Assembly: GCA_963817395.1 (NCBI GenBank)
Contig: CAWFOC010000006.1
Location: 186,001 to 250,000, forward strand
DNA from: CAWGYQ01 sp963817395
GTDB taxonomy: Bacteria; Acidobacteriota; Vicinamibacteria; Vicinamibacterales; CAVPJW01
DNA length: 64,000 bases
Reading direction: 5' to 3'
Shown: positions 43,730 to 53,772 of the stretch, piece after piece
Layout: the number at the start of each line of letters is the position of its first letter
Position numbering within the stretch: position 1 is the stretch's first letter
The notes under the pieces: generated by a model
Seen by the model: only the letters and a program-made list of their open reading frames with translations
Told to the model about the DNA's origin: nothing
Databases searched by the model: none
Position numbers and translations under genes: made by a program

Positions 43730-44925
43730 ACGTGTTGGCCGATCGGATGTCGCGGATTGCGGCGTCGCCCACTCTGAAGGTGTTGATGGAAGCCGAGCGT
43801 CTGCGCCGTCAGGGCGTGGACATCGTGGATTTGGGTGCGGGGGAGCCGGACTTTCCCACACCGGAGAATGTGAAAGACGCCGCACGACGCGCCATCGATC
43901 AGAACTTCACCCGCTACACGGCGGCCGCGGGGATCGTGGAGCTGAAACAGGCCATTTGTCAGCGCTATGCCACCGACTACGGCGTCCAGTACGAAGAGTC
44001 CGAGACCATCGTCACGGCGGGAGGCAAGCAGGCGCTCTTCAACGTGGCGCTGGCGCTCTTCGGCCCGGGCGACGAGGTCATCACTCATGCCCCGTGCTGG
44101 CCGACGCTGGTGGAACAGATCAAGATGGCGGACGCGCGCCCGGTGCTCGTGCATACGCGCGCCGAGGAAGGGTTTGCGATTCACGCGGCGCCCATCCTCG
44201 AGGCCGTGACGCCCAGGACGCGCGCAATCATCATCAACTCGCCGTGCAATCCGACGGGCGCGCTGATGTCCGAGTCGGAGCTCGAGACGCTGGTGGACGG
44301 CGTGGAGCGGCAGGGCATCTACATCATCATGGACCTCTGCTACGAGCGCCTGATCTACGAGCCCGTGCCCCACAATCTGCCCGGCGTGCTGGTAAGGAGG
44401 CTGCGCGATCGGGCCGTGCTCACGGGGTCGGCGTCGAAGACGTACGCCATGACCGGTTGGCGCTGCGGCTGGGCGATCGCACCCGCCAAGGTCGTCGCCG
44501 CGTGTAATGCCATTCAAAGTCATACCACGTCGAACGTGGCCTCCATCTCCCAGAAGGCGGCCGTCGAGGCCCTGACGGGGCCGCAGGAGTCGGTGACGGC
44601 CATGCTCGACGAGTACCGCGTGCGTCGCGATCGGCTGCACGAATGGCTCACCGAGGATTCGCGCATCGAAATCGTCAAGCCCGGTGGGGCGTTTTACATG
44701 TTCCCGCGAATCAACGAACTGCTGTCGCCCTCGGACGTGCGCACGTCGGCCGACTTTGCGCAGGCGCTGCTCGACAAGGCGCGCGTGGCGCTCCTCGCCG
44801 GCGAAGCATTCGACGCACCGGGATACCTGCGGCTGTCCTACGCGACGTCGCTCGACCGTCTCAAAGAGGGCGCCACGCGCATTCTGGAGTTCGCCAGGAG
44901 CCTCACCGCGTCGTCACCGGCCTGA
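43726..44925 (+). CDS. Class I aminotransferase (aspartate/prephenate type)
   Basis: This is a PLP aminotransferase of 399 residues, closest in look to class I-beta aspartate aminotransferases (motif LGAGEPDFPTPENVKDAA, NSPCNPTGALMSESEL). The PLP lysine is in GSASKTYAMTGWRCGW. Members of this subgroup can transaminate both oxaloacetate and prephenate, which would supply arogenate for the Tyr/Phe branch. That activity is inference and needs the arginine pattern to be checked against characterised enzymes. The gene starts inside the coaD stop. Confidence 0.88.
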   Translation: MNVLADRMSRIAASPTLKVLMEAERLRRQGVDIVDLGAGEPDFPTPENVKDAARRAIDQNFTRYTAAAGIVELKQAICQRYATDYGVQYEESETIVTAGGKQALFNVALALFGPGDEVITHAPCWPTLVEQIKMADARPVLVHTRAEEGFAIHAAPILEAVTPRTRAIIINSPCNPTGALMSESELETLVDGVERQGIYIIMDLCYERLIYEPVPHNLPGVLVRRLRDRAVLTGSASKTYAMTGWRCGWAIAPAKVVAACNAIQSHTTSNVASISQKAAVEALTGPQESVTAMLDEYRVRRDRLHEWLTEDSRIEIVKPGGAFYMFPRINELLSPSDVRTSADFAQALLDKARVALLAGEAFDAPGYLRLSYATSLDRLKEGATRILEFARSLTASSPA

Positions 44926-44937
44926 CCCGGGCCTCCG

Positions 44938-46332
44938 ATGCTCAGCGCATCGTTCGTGGGCGAGATCGAGAGGATCGCCGGATCGGTCTTCGTGCGGCGT
45001 GATCGGGAGGCGCTCGTCGCCTACGGGCGCGATGCCTATCACCTGTCTCACGCGCCCGACCTCGTCGTCTTGCCGGGGAATGCCATCGAGATTGCGGCGG
45101 TTGCGCGTGCCTGCCACGAGTCGCGCGTGCCGTTGGTTGTACGCGGTGGGGGCACAGGCTATACCGGCGGAGCGGTCCCGATACGCGGCGGCGTCGTCAT
45201 GTCGGTCGAACGCCTCGATCGGATTCTCACCATCGACGAGGACAATCTGCTCGCCGTCGTCCAGCCGAACGTCGTGACGGGCGCGCTCCAGGACGCCGTC
45301 GAGCGCGTCGGCCTGTTCTATCCGCCCGACCCCGCGAGCCTGCAGCGCTCCGCGCTGGGCGGCAACGTCGCCGAATGCGCGGGCGGTCCTCGGGCATTCA
45401 AGTACGGCACGACCAAGCGGTACGTGCTCGGCCTTCAAGCGGTGCTTCCTACCGGAGAAATCATTCGCACCGGGTCGAAGGCCGTGAAGAACGTGGTGGG
45501 CTACGACCTGACGCAGTTGCTGGTCGGGTCGGAAGGGACGCTCGCGATCTTCACCGAAATCGTGGTGCGCCTGGTGCCGAAGCCTCCGGTACAGGCGACG
45601 CTTCGCGCCACGTTCAGAAACATCGGCGATGCCGTCGAAGGGGTGAGCCAGCTGATTCGCGACCGTGTCATTCCGTCGGCGCTGGAGATCGTCGATGCCG
45701 ACTGCCTGTCAGCCGTGGCCGCCTACCTGCAGGCCTCGTTGGCTCCGCCTGGAACGGGCGCGTTGCTGCTCCTCGAGGTGGACGGAATGGCGTCGGGTGT
45801 CGAAGAGGAAGCTTCGCGCATTGCCGCGGCGTGCACACGAGCCGGCGCCACCGAGATCCTCCGGGCTCGCGACGAGGTCGAGCGTCAGGAGCTCTGGAGG
45901 GTTCGGCGCGAGCTGTCGCCCTCCCTGAAGATGATCGCGCCGCTCAAACTCAATCACGATGTGGTCGTGCCCAAGGGCCGCGTGCCGGAGTTGTTCGCGC
46001 TCGTCGAGACGCTGAGGCGCCGCCACGGGCTTCGGATCCCATGTTTCGGTCATGCCGGCGACGGCAACATCCACGTGAACTTCATGCTCGACCCCGCCGA
46101 CGACGCCGAGATCCGGCGTGCGCGAGCGGCCGAACGGGAGCTGTTCGAGGGGGTTGTGGCGCTCGAAGGCTCGATCAGCGGAGAGCACGGCATCGGGTTC
46201 GTGAAGTCGGAATTTCTGGGCATCGAGCTGGGCGCCGACGAGATCGCGCTGATGAAGCGGATCAAGCGCGCCTTCGATCCCCACGGCATCCTCAACCCGG
46301 GCAAGATCTTCCCCGGGGAGATGGAGGAGTGA
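44938..46332 (+). CDS. FAD-linked oxidase, GlcD/D-lactate dehydrogenase type
   Basis: This is a flavoprotein of 464 residues of the VAO/PCMH family, like the glycolate oxidase subunit GlcD. The FAD-binding N-terminal half has VPLVVRGGGTGYTGGAVP, LGGNVAECAGGPRAFKYG and VGYDLTQLLVGSEGTL. The C-terminal cap contains HAGDGNIHVNFM and SGEHGIGFVKSEFL with the active-site histidine pattern. The substrate is a 2-hydroxyacid (glycolate, lactate or similar); no glcE or glcF genes are adjacent. The stop overlaps the start of the Yip1-like gene. Confidence 0.9.
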   Translation: MLSASFVGEIERIAGSVFVRRDREALVAYGRDAYHLSHAPDLVVLPGNAIEIAAVARACHESRVPLVVRGGGTGYTGGAVPIRGGVVMSVERLDRILTIDEDNLLAVVQPNVVTGALQDAVERVGLFYPPDPASLQRSALGGNVAECAGGPRAFKYGTTKRYVLGLQAVLPTGEIIRTGSKAVKNVVGYDLTQLLVGSEGTLAIFTEIVVRLVPKPPVQATLRATFRNIGDAVEGVSQLIRDRVIPSALEIVDADCLSAVAAYLQASLAPPGTGALLLLEVDGMASGVEEEASRIAAACTRAGATEILRARDEVERQELWRVRRELSPSLKMIAPLKLNHDVVVPKGRVPELFALVETLRRRHGLRIPCFGHAGDGNIHVNFMLDPADDAEIRRARAAERELFEGVVALEGSISGEHGIGFVKSEFLGIELGADEIALMKRIKRAFDPHGILNPGKIFPGEMEE

Positions 46333-46856
46333 TGGACGCCTTCTTGTCGCGTGTGGTTCGTGCGATCCGCCTCGACCCGGCCCTCTATGAGGAGGTCGAG
46401 GCCGATGCGGGCGCCACCGTGCAGGCCCTTGGGGTGATCGTCCTTTCGAGTGTCGCGGCCGGCCTGGTCTCGGTCGGCGGCGCCGGCGCCGGCAGCATGC
46501 TCGCCGACAGCCTGATCGCCCTTGTCGGCTGGTTCTTCTGGGCGCTGGTGACATATCTCATCGGCACCAAGATCATGCCGGCGCCCGCCACGCGCTCCGA
46601 CCTTGGCGAGTTGTTGCGCGTCACCGGCTTTGCCGCCGCGCCCGGACTCCTGAGGCCGATTGGCGCCATCCCGGGTCTCTTCTGGCCTGTCTTCGTCGTA
46701 ACCGGTGTCTGGATGCTGGTGGCGATGATTGTGGCGATTCGGCAGGCGCTCGACTACTCGAGCACGCTCAGGGCGTTTTTCGTGGCCGTCATCGGCTGGC
46801 TGCTGTTCTTCTGTTTCGGCGCACTCCTCGGCGGCTTTTCAGAAACCGTTCGTTGA
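46332..46856 (+). CDS. Yip1-like membrane protein
   Basis: The protein has 174 residues with four to five hydrophobic helices. It begins RVVRAIRLDPALYEEVEAD and continues with a long GAG-rich first helix; VGWFFWALVTYLIGT and LLRVTGFAAAPGLL fit the YIP1/YggT-like family, which occurs in many bacteria with unknown role. Its ATG overlaps the GlcD stop (TGATG), suggesting a single transcript. Confidence 0.75.
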   Translation: MDAFLSRVVRAIRLDPALYEEVEADAGATVQALGVIVLSSVAAGLVSVGGAGAGSMLADSLIALVGWFFWALVTYLIGTKIMPAPATRSDLGELLRVTGFAAAPGLLRPIGAIPGLFWPVFVVTGVWMLVAMIVAIRQALDYSSTLRAFFVAVIGWLLFFCFGALLGGFSETVR

Positions 46857-46863
46857 CATGGTC

Positions 46864-46878
46864 CGCGGTTCAACCGCG
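46864..46878. terminator. Symmetrical hairpin between convergent genes
   Basis: CGCGGTT-C-AACCGCG is an exact inverted repeat (6-bp stem with a TCA loop), in the 28 bases between two convergent gene ends (46856 and 46885). It could serve as a bidirectional end. There is no T run on either side. Confidence 0.4.
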
Positions 46879-46884
46879 ACGCCC

Positions 46885-48537
46885 CTACCTGTTGCTCACG
46901 AGCTCCACGGTCGTGACGTCCCGGTCGGGATCTGGAAAAAGCCACGTTCGCGGCTTCACGACAGCGGCGTTGAAGTAGCGCACCGTGCCGAGGGTCGTGA
47001 GCGGCTGGCCGGTCCGAGCTTCGAGTGCCTCCCGATCGGCGCGGCTCATCACGCAGAGTACGCGCTCCGGCCGGCCGAGAAAGCTGGCCGCGTCGCGTTC
47101 AGTGATGAGATCCGTCTGAGGCAGTTGGGTGTAGAAGAGGAGATTGCGCACCATCACCCGGTAGGTGCCAACGGCCTGGCCCTCCACGCGATGTTCGACG
47201 ACGAGCCGGGCCATCTCCTGGACCGGCTCGGCTCCCGCGGGGCCAAGCGCGCCGATCTGCACGGCCAGTGCGGAGACCACGGCGCTCAGCGCGACTGCCG
47301 GAACGAGATGCTGCAGGCGTCCTGCCAGCGCGATCACCAGGGCCACGACGGCGGCAACCAGGGTGGCCGCCGACCAGGCCGTCACGACACCCAGGTCGAC
47401 GAAGCCGTCGAGGAGCGGCTGCGCCCGATGAAGGAGGATGCCAGATGTGAACATGAGCCCGGCGCAGCCCGCGGCGGCCAGGCGCAGGAGTCGCTCGGCG
47501 GCGCGCGAGGCGCTGGCGCGATCGATCTGGAGCTGAATGCTGCGTGCCAGCAGCATCGCCAGCGGCGGCAGCAACGGGACGATGTAGCGGGGCTGCTTGC
47601 CGACCGAGACCGAAAAGAAGAGCAGCGGCAGCAGCACCCACATCAGCAGGCGCCGCTCGGTCGGCCCGATTGAGGCCCGTCGACGAATCCAACGTATCGC
47701 GGGATCGACCCAGAGGACGGCGAAAGGCGTCCACGGCAGGAGGCCCGCAGCCAGGATTGGTACGTAGAACCCAAAGGGCCGGGGATCGTTGAAGCGGCTG
47801 GTGGCGAATCGTTCGAGGTTGTCGCCGACGAAGAACCCGCGCAAGTAGTCGGCGCCGTGGCGCGCCCACATCAGACCGTACCACGGCGCCGCAATGACCA
47901 GGAACAGGACCGCGGCCAAGGCGAGATCGGAGATTCGCAATCGGGCCGTCCGACGATCGGCGATGACCGCGCCGCCGACGGCGAGTGCGGCGATGAGAGG
48001 TCCCACCGGACCTTTCATCAGCATGGCGAGCGCTGCCATCGCACCTGCCGTCATCATCCAGCGACGCGTGGCCGCCTTCGGATCGAAGATGGCGATCAGG
48101 CTCGCGACGATTGTGGCCGTTGTCAGCGTGGCGAGCGGCAGATCGGGGAGGGCCAGGCGGGCGAGCGCAATGCAGCCGAAGCTCGTGGCCGTGATGGTGC
48201 CAGCCGCCAGAGCCGTCTGGCGATCGAACCATCGACGCGCGGCCCACATCGTGATGAGGACCATGATGAGGCCCGAGGCCGCCGGCCACCAGCGCGCCGC
48301 CGCGGCGCTGACGCCCGCCACGCGGTAGGCGAGCGCCACGAGCCAGTAGAACAGAATCGGCTTTTGAAAGCGCACCTCGAAGTTGTAGTGCGGTGTCAGC
48401 CAGTCGCCGCTCTCGAGCATCTCGCGTCCGGCTTGCGCGTAGAATGCCTCGTCGGAATCTCCGATCGCCCCGCGGCCGAGGCCGGCGAAGAACGTGAACA
48501 CCGCGAGGGCGACAACGAGCAGCACGCCACGACGCAC
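46885..48537 (-). CDS. Glycosyltransferase, family 39/ArnT-like membrane protein
   Basis: This is a polytopic membrane glycosyltransferase using a polyprenyl-phosphate sugar donor. It has 550 residues from GTG 48537, which lies 8 bases after a TACAAT box; the frame is open to 48630. The first outer loop has the catalytic-aspartate pattern GDSDEAFYAQAGREMLESGDWLTPHYN with RFQKPILFYWL, as in ArnT/PMT enzymes. At least ten helices follow. A C-terminal soluble part (AEPVQEMARLVVEHRVEGQAV) is typical of ArnT-like proteins. The acceptor (lipid A, protein or other) is unknown. Confidence 0.88.
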   Translation of the reverse strand: MRRGVLLVVALAVFTFFAGLGRGAIGDSDEAFYAQAGREMLESGDWLTPHYNFEVRFQKPILFYWLVALAYRVAGVSAAAARWWPAASGLIMVLITMWAARRWFDRQTALAAGTITATSFGCIALARLALPDLPLATLTTATIVASLIAIFDPKAATRRWMMTAGAMAALAMLMKGPVGPLIAALAVGGAVIADRRTARLRISDLALAAVLFLVIAAPWYGLMWARHGADYLRGFFVGDNLERFATSRFNDPRPFGFYVPILAAGLLPWTPFAVLWVDPAIRWIRRRASIGPTERRLLMWVLLPLLFFSVSVGKQPRYIVPLLPPLAMLLARSIQLQIDRASASRAAERLLRLAAAGCAGLMFTSGILLHRAQPLLDGFVDLGVVTAWSAATLVAAVVALVIALAGRLQHLVPAVALSAVVSALAVQIGALGPAGAEPVQEMARLVVEHRVEGQAVGTYRVMVRNLLFYTQLPQTDLITERDAASFLGRPERVLCVMSRADREALEARTGQPLTTLGTVRYFNAAVVKPRTWLFPDPDRDVTTVELVSNR

Positions 48538-48545
48538 GAGACGAG

Positions 48546-48599
48546 ATTGTACAACCGAGGCGCTGTGGCTCGGGCGCCGAGAGTCCGGACGCGTATAAT
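48546..48599. promoter_or_regulatory. Divergent -10 boxes, each 8 bases before a start codon
   Basis: On the minus strand TACAAT (48551-48546) precedes the GTG at 48537 by 8 bases. On the plus strand TATAAT (48594-48599) precedes the ATG at 48608 by 8 bases. Both genes would thus be transcribed with no or nearly no 5' UTR. Confidence 0.5.
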
Positions 48600-48607
48600 C
48601 GAGGCAC

Positions 48608-48980
48608 ATGAACAAGATTGTCGCGGTCATCGGTGCGTCGTCCGATCGTCAGAAGTTCGGCAACCGGGCAGTTCGCGCGTTTCGCGAGCAGGGCTACACG
48701 GTGATTCCAATCAATCCCCACGAGGGGGAGGTGGAGGGGCTTCAAGCCTTCCGCTCGGTCCTCGACGTGCCAGGACCGATCGATATGGCGAGCTTCTACG
48801 TGCCGCCCCAGATTGGGGAACAGATCATCGACGAGGTCGCGAAAAAAGGCATCCGCGAGATCTGGCTGAACCCGGGCGCCGAGAGCGACCGACTGATCGC
48901 CCGACGCCCGCGCCCTCGGGCTGGCGCCCATCGTCGCGTGTTCGGTCGTCGCGATCGGCCGGAACCCGTACGACCTCTAA
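48608..48980 (+). CDS. CoA-binding (YccU-type) domain protein, frameshifted
   Basis: This is a small Rossmann-fold CoA-binding protein of 123 residues once corrected. It begins NKIVAVIGASSDRQKFGNRAV, then GYTVIPINPHEGEVEG, and DMASFYVPPQIGEQIIDEVAKKGIREIWLNPG, all typical of the YccU family. The C-terminal ending of the family (LGLAPIVACSVVAIGRNPY) is in the next frame. Removing one base near 48905 joins the parts; read literally, the frame would end later, at 49006, with an unrelated tail. The cellular role of the family is unclear. Confidence 0.88.
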
Positions 48981-49002
48981 TCGATAGCCGAGTTTCGAAC
49001 GC

Positions 49003-49102
49003 TTGACACGTCGGGGGGCGACTCCTATACTCGGCCCACCGTCTCCTCCAGCAGTGAAGCGCGCGGGCCTTCCTTCCCCGAGAGCTTCAATCACACAAGC
49101 TC
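49003..49102 (+). promoter_or_regulatory. rho promoter and leader hairpin
   Basis: TTGACA (49003-49008) and TATACT (49026-49031), 17 bases apart, form the best sigma70 promoter in the window. The predicted start near 49038 leaves a leader of about 75 bases. In it, GAGCTT (49082-49087) and AAGCTC (49097-49102) form a 6-bp hairpin ending 11 bases before the rho ATG. No Shine-Dalgarno is evident. Control of rho by its own leader is known in E. coli; here it is only a possibility. Confidence 0.65.
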
Positions 49103-49113
49103 GCTGACAATCC

Positions 49114-50496
<1,383 letters not shown>

Positions 50497-50515
50497 GCTT
50501 TCGCGGAGGCGGCGC

Positions 50516-50749
50516 ATGGTGACCATCAAGGTGCGGCAGCACGGACCCTATCGCGTCGACGGCGGCGAGGACGAGGTGCGCCTGATCGACTGGAACGACG
50601 TCGAATACACCATCAGCAAGCGTCCCTTCGCGCTCTGCCGCTGTGGCGCGTCCACGACGAAGCCGTTCTGCGACGGATCGCACTCGCGCGTCGGCTTTCA
50701 GGCGGCTGAAGCGGCCGTCCCGGACAGCCAGGATCGGCCGGCATCCTAG
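50516..50749 (+). CDS. CDGSH iron-sulfur domain protein
   Basis: The protein has 77 residues. It has the CDGSH signature CRCGASTTKPFCDGSH (three cysteines and one histidine binding a 2Fe-2S cluster), preceded by an N-terminal beta segment PYRVDGGEDEVRLID. Such small proteins take part in redox sensing or cluster transfer; the specific partner here is not known. It lies 19 bases after rho and may be co-transcribed. Confidence 0.9.
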   Translation: MVTIKVRQHGPYRVDGGEDEVRLIDWNDVEYTISKRPFALCRCGASTTKPFCDGSHSRVGFQAAEAAVPDSQDRPAS

Positions 50750-50788
50750 CCGCGCGCCGGCTCACAACCCAGCCTTCATCGGTCCCGC

Positions 50789-51640
50789 ATGTTCAAGCGT
50801 CGAACGACAGGATCCGTCGTGTGTCCGTCCTGCGGATCCCTTGTCGGCGTGCGCGACGATCGATGTGTCATCTGTGGACGCTGGAACCCCGGTCTTTGGG
50901 GGTTTGCGCCGCTGCTCCGCCATCTGGGCAACGATCTGGGTTTCGTTCCGCTCACGATCGGCACGTGTGTCGTCCTCTATGTCGCCACGCTCGTCGCGTC
51001 GGGTGGTGGCATCCAGATGCAGGGACTGCTGTCGCTCCTGGCCCCGAGCGCGCCGGCGCTGTTTCTCTTTGGCGCCAGCGGGTCGGTGCCGGTTTTCGAC
51101 TATGGCCGATGGTGGACGGTGCTGAGCGCCGGCTGGCTGCACGGCAGCCTGCTGCACATCTTCTTCAACATGCTGTGGATTCGGCAGCTCGCCCCGGCAG
51201 GCGCCGAGATTCTCGGCGGCGGGCGGCTGGTGATTGTCTACGTGCTGTCAGGCGCCGCTGGGTTTCTCCTGAGTTCGCTGGGTGGCGAGTTCGTGCCGCT
51301 CCCGTTTCTTCGCGGCGCCGGATTCACGATTGGCGCATCGGCGTCCGTCTTCGGCGTGCTCGGCGCGCTCGTGTGCTACGGGCGGCGGGCGGGGAGCAGT
51401 CTCGTGCGGCGCGAAGCCATTGGCTACGCGGTGCCGCTCTTCGTCTTCGGCCTGATCATGCCCGGCGTGGACAATTACGCGCACGCCGGCGGGTTCATCG
51501 GCGGCTATCTCACGACGCTCTGGCTCAATCCGCTCAAGCCGGAACGCCCGGGTCATATTCTGGCCGCCCTGGCGTGCCTGGCCGCTTCGTTCGGCGCCAT
51601 CGCGCTGTCGGTCATCGACGCCTTGCAGTTCTTCGACTGA
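50789..51640 (+). CDS. Rhomboid-family intramembrane serine protease with N-terminal zinc ribbon
   Basis: The protein has 283 residues. The first 40 hold a double-cysteine zinc ribbon (VCPSCGSLVGVRDDRCVICGRW), followed by six or seven membrane helices. The catalytic serine is in IGASASVFGVLGALVCYG near residue 182 and the catalytic histidine in NYAHAGGFIGGYL near residue 232. The loop between helices one and two (WWTVLSAGWLHGSLLHIFFNMLWI) is typical. Substrates are unknown. It is 39 bases after the CDGSH gene. Confidence 0.9.
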   Translation: MFKRRTTGSVVCPSCGSLVGVRDDRCVICGRWNPGLWGFAPLLRHLGNDLGFVPLTIGTCVVLYVATLVASGGGIQMQGLLSLLAPSAPALFLFGASGSVPVFDYGRWWTVLSAGWLHGSLLHIFFNMLWIRQLAPAGAEILGGGRLVIVYVLSGAAGFLLSSLGGEFVPLPFLRGAGFTIGASASVFGVLGALVCYGRRAGSSLVRREAIGYAVPLFVFGLIMPGVDNYAHAGGFIGGYLTTLWLNPLKPERPGHILAALACLAASFGAIALSVIDALQFFD

Positions 51641-51741
51641 AGGCGACGCGTGCGTCGACTCACCGGTGAGGCCATGATCGCAGCGGTTCCCGCGGACCGG
51701 CCGAGTCCCGCCGGCGCCGCGCCGATGAGGAGGATTTCGAC

Positions 51742-52411
51742 ATGCGACTGACCCTCATCCTTGCGATCTCGCTGCTGCTCGCGTGTCAATCGTATCCACC
51801 GCCGTTTCCGCGCGACGGCGCGACGAAGCTCATCGAGAACGACCGCGTGGTGGTTTGGGACGTCACGTGGCACAAAGGACGGACCCACGCCCGTCCACCG
51901 TCACACACGCGATATCGTCGGCGTGTATCTAGGCAGCGGCACCCGGAACATCATCGCGCAGGACGGCACCAAGACACCGAGCGTGTCGAAGCCCGGCGAG
52001 GCCGTCTACGGGGCGAAGGGCGTCATTCACTCAGAAGAGGGAACGAGCGACGTTCCGCTGCGGGCGATTCTGATCGAGCTCGTCGGCGATTCACCCTCCG
52101 GCGGGTCCGCGAGCTCCACGCTGCCTCCGGCATTCCCGCGGGACGGTGCGGCCAAGCTGCTCGACAACGCGCGCGCCGTGGTCTGGGACTATCGATGGGC
52201 CCCGCAGGCGACCGTACCGATGCACCGCCACACGATGGACGCCGTGGTGATCTGGTTCGAGGCGGGAAAGCTGCGGTCGACTCCTGCGACGGGCGCGCCC
52301 TCAGAGGTCGTCGCCGATGTGGGGCAGGTGCGGTACGCGCCCCGGGGCACCGAGCACAGCGAGACGGCCACGAGCGGCACGCCACGCGCGATCGTGGTCG
52401 AGCTCAAATAG
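51742..52411 (+). CDS. Double-cupin lipoprotein, frameshifted
   Basis: The protein has 222 residues after correction. ATG 51742 has AGGAGG 7 bases before it. The N-terminus is a lipoprotein signal (LILAISLLLACQS). Two cupin units follow, each with a metal-binding pattern: PVHRHTRDIVGVYLGSG and, later, PMHRHTMDAVVIWFEAGK. Both also start with a similar strand (NDRVVVWDVTW and NARAVVWDYRW), showing internal duplication. The frame changes near 51881: one extra base in GGACCCACG. Function beyond a cupin fold is unknown. Confidence 0.8.
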
Positions 52412-52417
52412 CGTCGG

Positions 52418-53746
52418 CTAGTTCTGCGACGACGGGTTGGTTGGTCGCTCGATTCGATTTCCCGCAATCCACACCGAGTTGATCTGCCGCGCGTTGGCGA
52501 TCGCCTGGAGAGGATCCGCGTCGAGCACGAGGAAGTCGGCCCACTTGCCCGGCGTGAGCGTGCCAAGCGTGTCGGCGACCAACATGCACCTGGCTGCGTC
52601 GGAGGTGGCCGCCCGCAGGATTTGCGCGGGCGTCAAGCCGGCGCGCGCCATCAAGTCCATCTCCATGTGCTCGAAGTAGCCCTGGAATCGGCCCGGGGGG
52701 CCCGTGTCGGTCCCGAGCGCAATGCGCACGCCGGCGTCTGAGAGCGCCTTGAGATTGCGCATCGCGACCTCGAGCGAGGCTTTGTACTGCTGTGCCGATT
52801 TGCTCGCGCGGACCGTGGCCTGGCGCTGGGGATCCGAGAGCTGATCGATGATCGAGCGATCCACTTCACGGAGGAAGAAGGGATCGCTGAAGAACGTCGG
52901 AACGCTCTCGTAAACGAACGTGGACACCTCCCGCGCGAGCGTGGGGCAGACGCAGATGTCCCGGGACTTGAGCAGGCCGATTAGTTCGGCGTCGACGTCG
53001 GTGTCGCGAATGCTGTGCGCGATGAAGTCGGCGCCGCTTCGAACCACCGCTTTCGCGTCAGCCAGGTAGTACAGGTGCACGGCCACCCGAAGCTTCCGGG
53101 CGTGCGCCTCCTCGATCAGGGCGCGGTACACGGGTTCGGGCATCTTGGTTCCGGTGCCCAGATTGTCATCGACGCGGATCTTGACGATGTCGACACCGCG
53201 GGACGCGAGATCGGCCACCTGCTGCCGGGCCTCGTCGGGCGTCTTCGGGTTGAGCACCGGGCCGGCGACAAAAAGACGGGCGTGATCGAGTGCGACCGTG
53301 TTCTGTGCGTCCCGGATGCGGATCCCCGCGTCCTGGTCGCCACCGAGGCTGAAGATCGTGGTAATGCCGTACCGCGCGTAGAGTCCGAGCTGCGCCCGAA
53401 CGTTTTCGGCTGTATAGAACTCGGCGCCCGACTTCAATCCCTGCGTTTCGCCGACGTGACCATGAGCGTTGATGAAGCCGGGCAGAATCACCCGGCCTTC
53501 CACGTTCACCCGTTGCGCGGTGACGGGCACGGTCACGCGCGCGGCCGCCCCCGCCGCCTGGACGCGTCCCTCGTTGACGAGGAGGACGGCGTTGTCGACG
53601 GCCGGGCCACCCGTGCCATCGATGAGTCTGGCGTTGACGAAGGCTTTGAGGCCGTCGCCGGGCAGGGCGCGCTGAGCCAGGGCTTGCGCGCCAATCGCCA
53701 CGGCTGCGGCCACGCACCAAGGGACGACAAGCGACCGCGACATCAT
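52418..53746 (-). CDS. Exported amidohydrolase
   Basis: This is an exported metal-dependent hydrolase of the amidohydrolase superfamily with 442 residues. A signal peptide (residues 1-25, PWCVAAAVAIGAQALAQ) is followed by NARLIDGTGGPAVDNAVLLVNEGRV and the metal motif LPGFINAHGHV. Later motifs include VAVHLYYLADAKAVVRSGADFIAHS (His) and IALGTDTGPPGR (Asp). The C-terminal part ends in LTPGKWADFLVLDADPL. It could be an imidazolonepropionase-like or prolidase-like enzyme; substrate unknown. It follows ftsH by 26 bases on the same strand. Confidence 0.88.
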   Translation of the reverse strand: MMSRSLVVPWCVAAAVAIGAQALAQRALPGDGLKAFVNARLIDGTGGPAVDNAVLLVNEGRVQAAGAAARVTVPVTAQRVNVEGRVILPGFINAHGHVGETQGLKSGAEFYTAENVRAQLGLYARYGITTIFSLGGDQDAGIRIRDAQNTVALDHARLFVAGPVLNPKTPDEARQQVADLASRGVDIVKIRVDDNLGTGTKMPEPVYRALIEEAHARKLRVAVHLYYLADAKAVVRSGADFIAHSIRDTDVDAELIGLLKSRDICVCPTLAREVSTFVYESVPTFFSDPFFLREVDRSIIDQLSDPQRQATVRASKSAQQYKASLEVAMRNLKALSDAGVRIALGTDTGPPGRFQGYFEHMEMDLMARAGLTPAQILRAATSDAARCMLVADTLGTLTPGKWADFLVLDADPLQAIANARQINSVWIAGNRIERPTNPSSQN

Positions 53747-53772
53747 CGCACCTCCACGGCGCCTGAACGATA

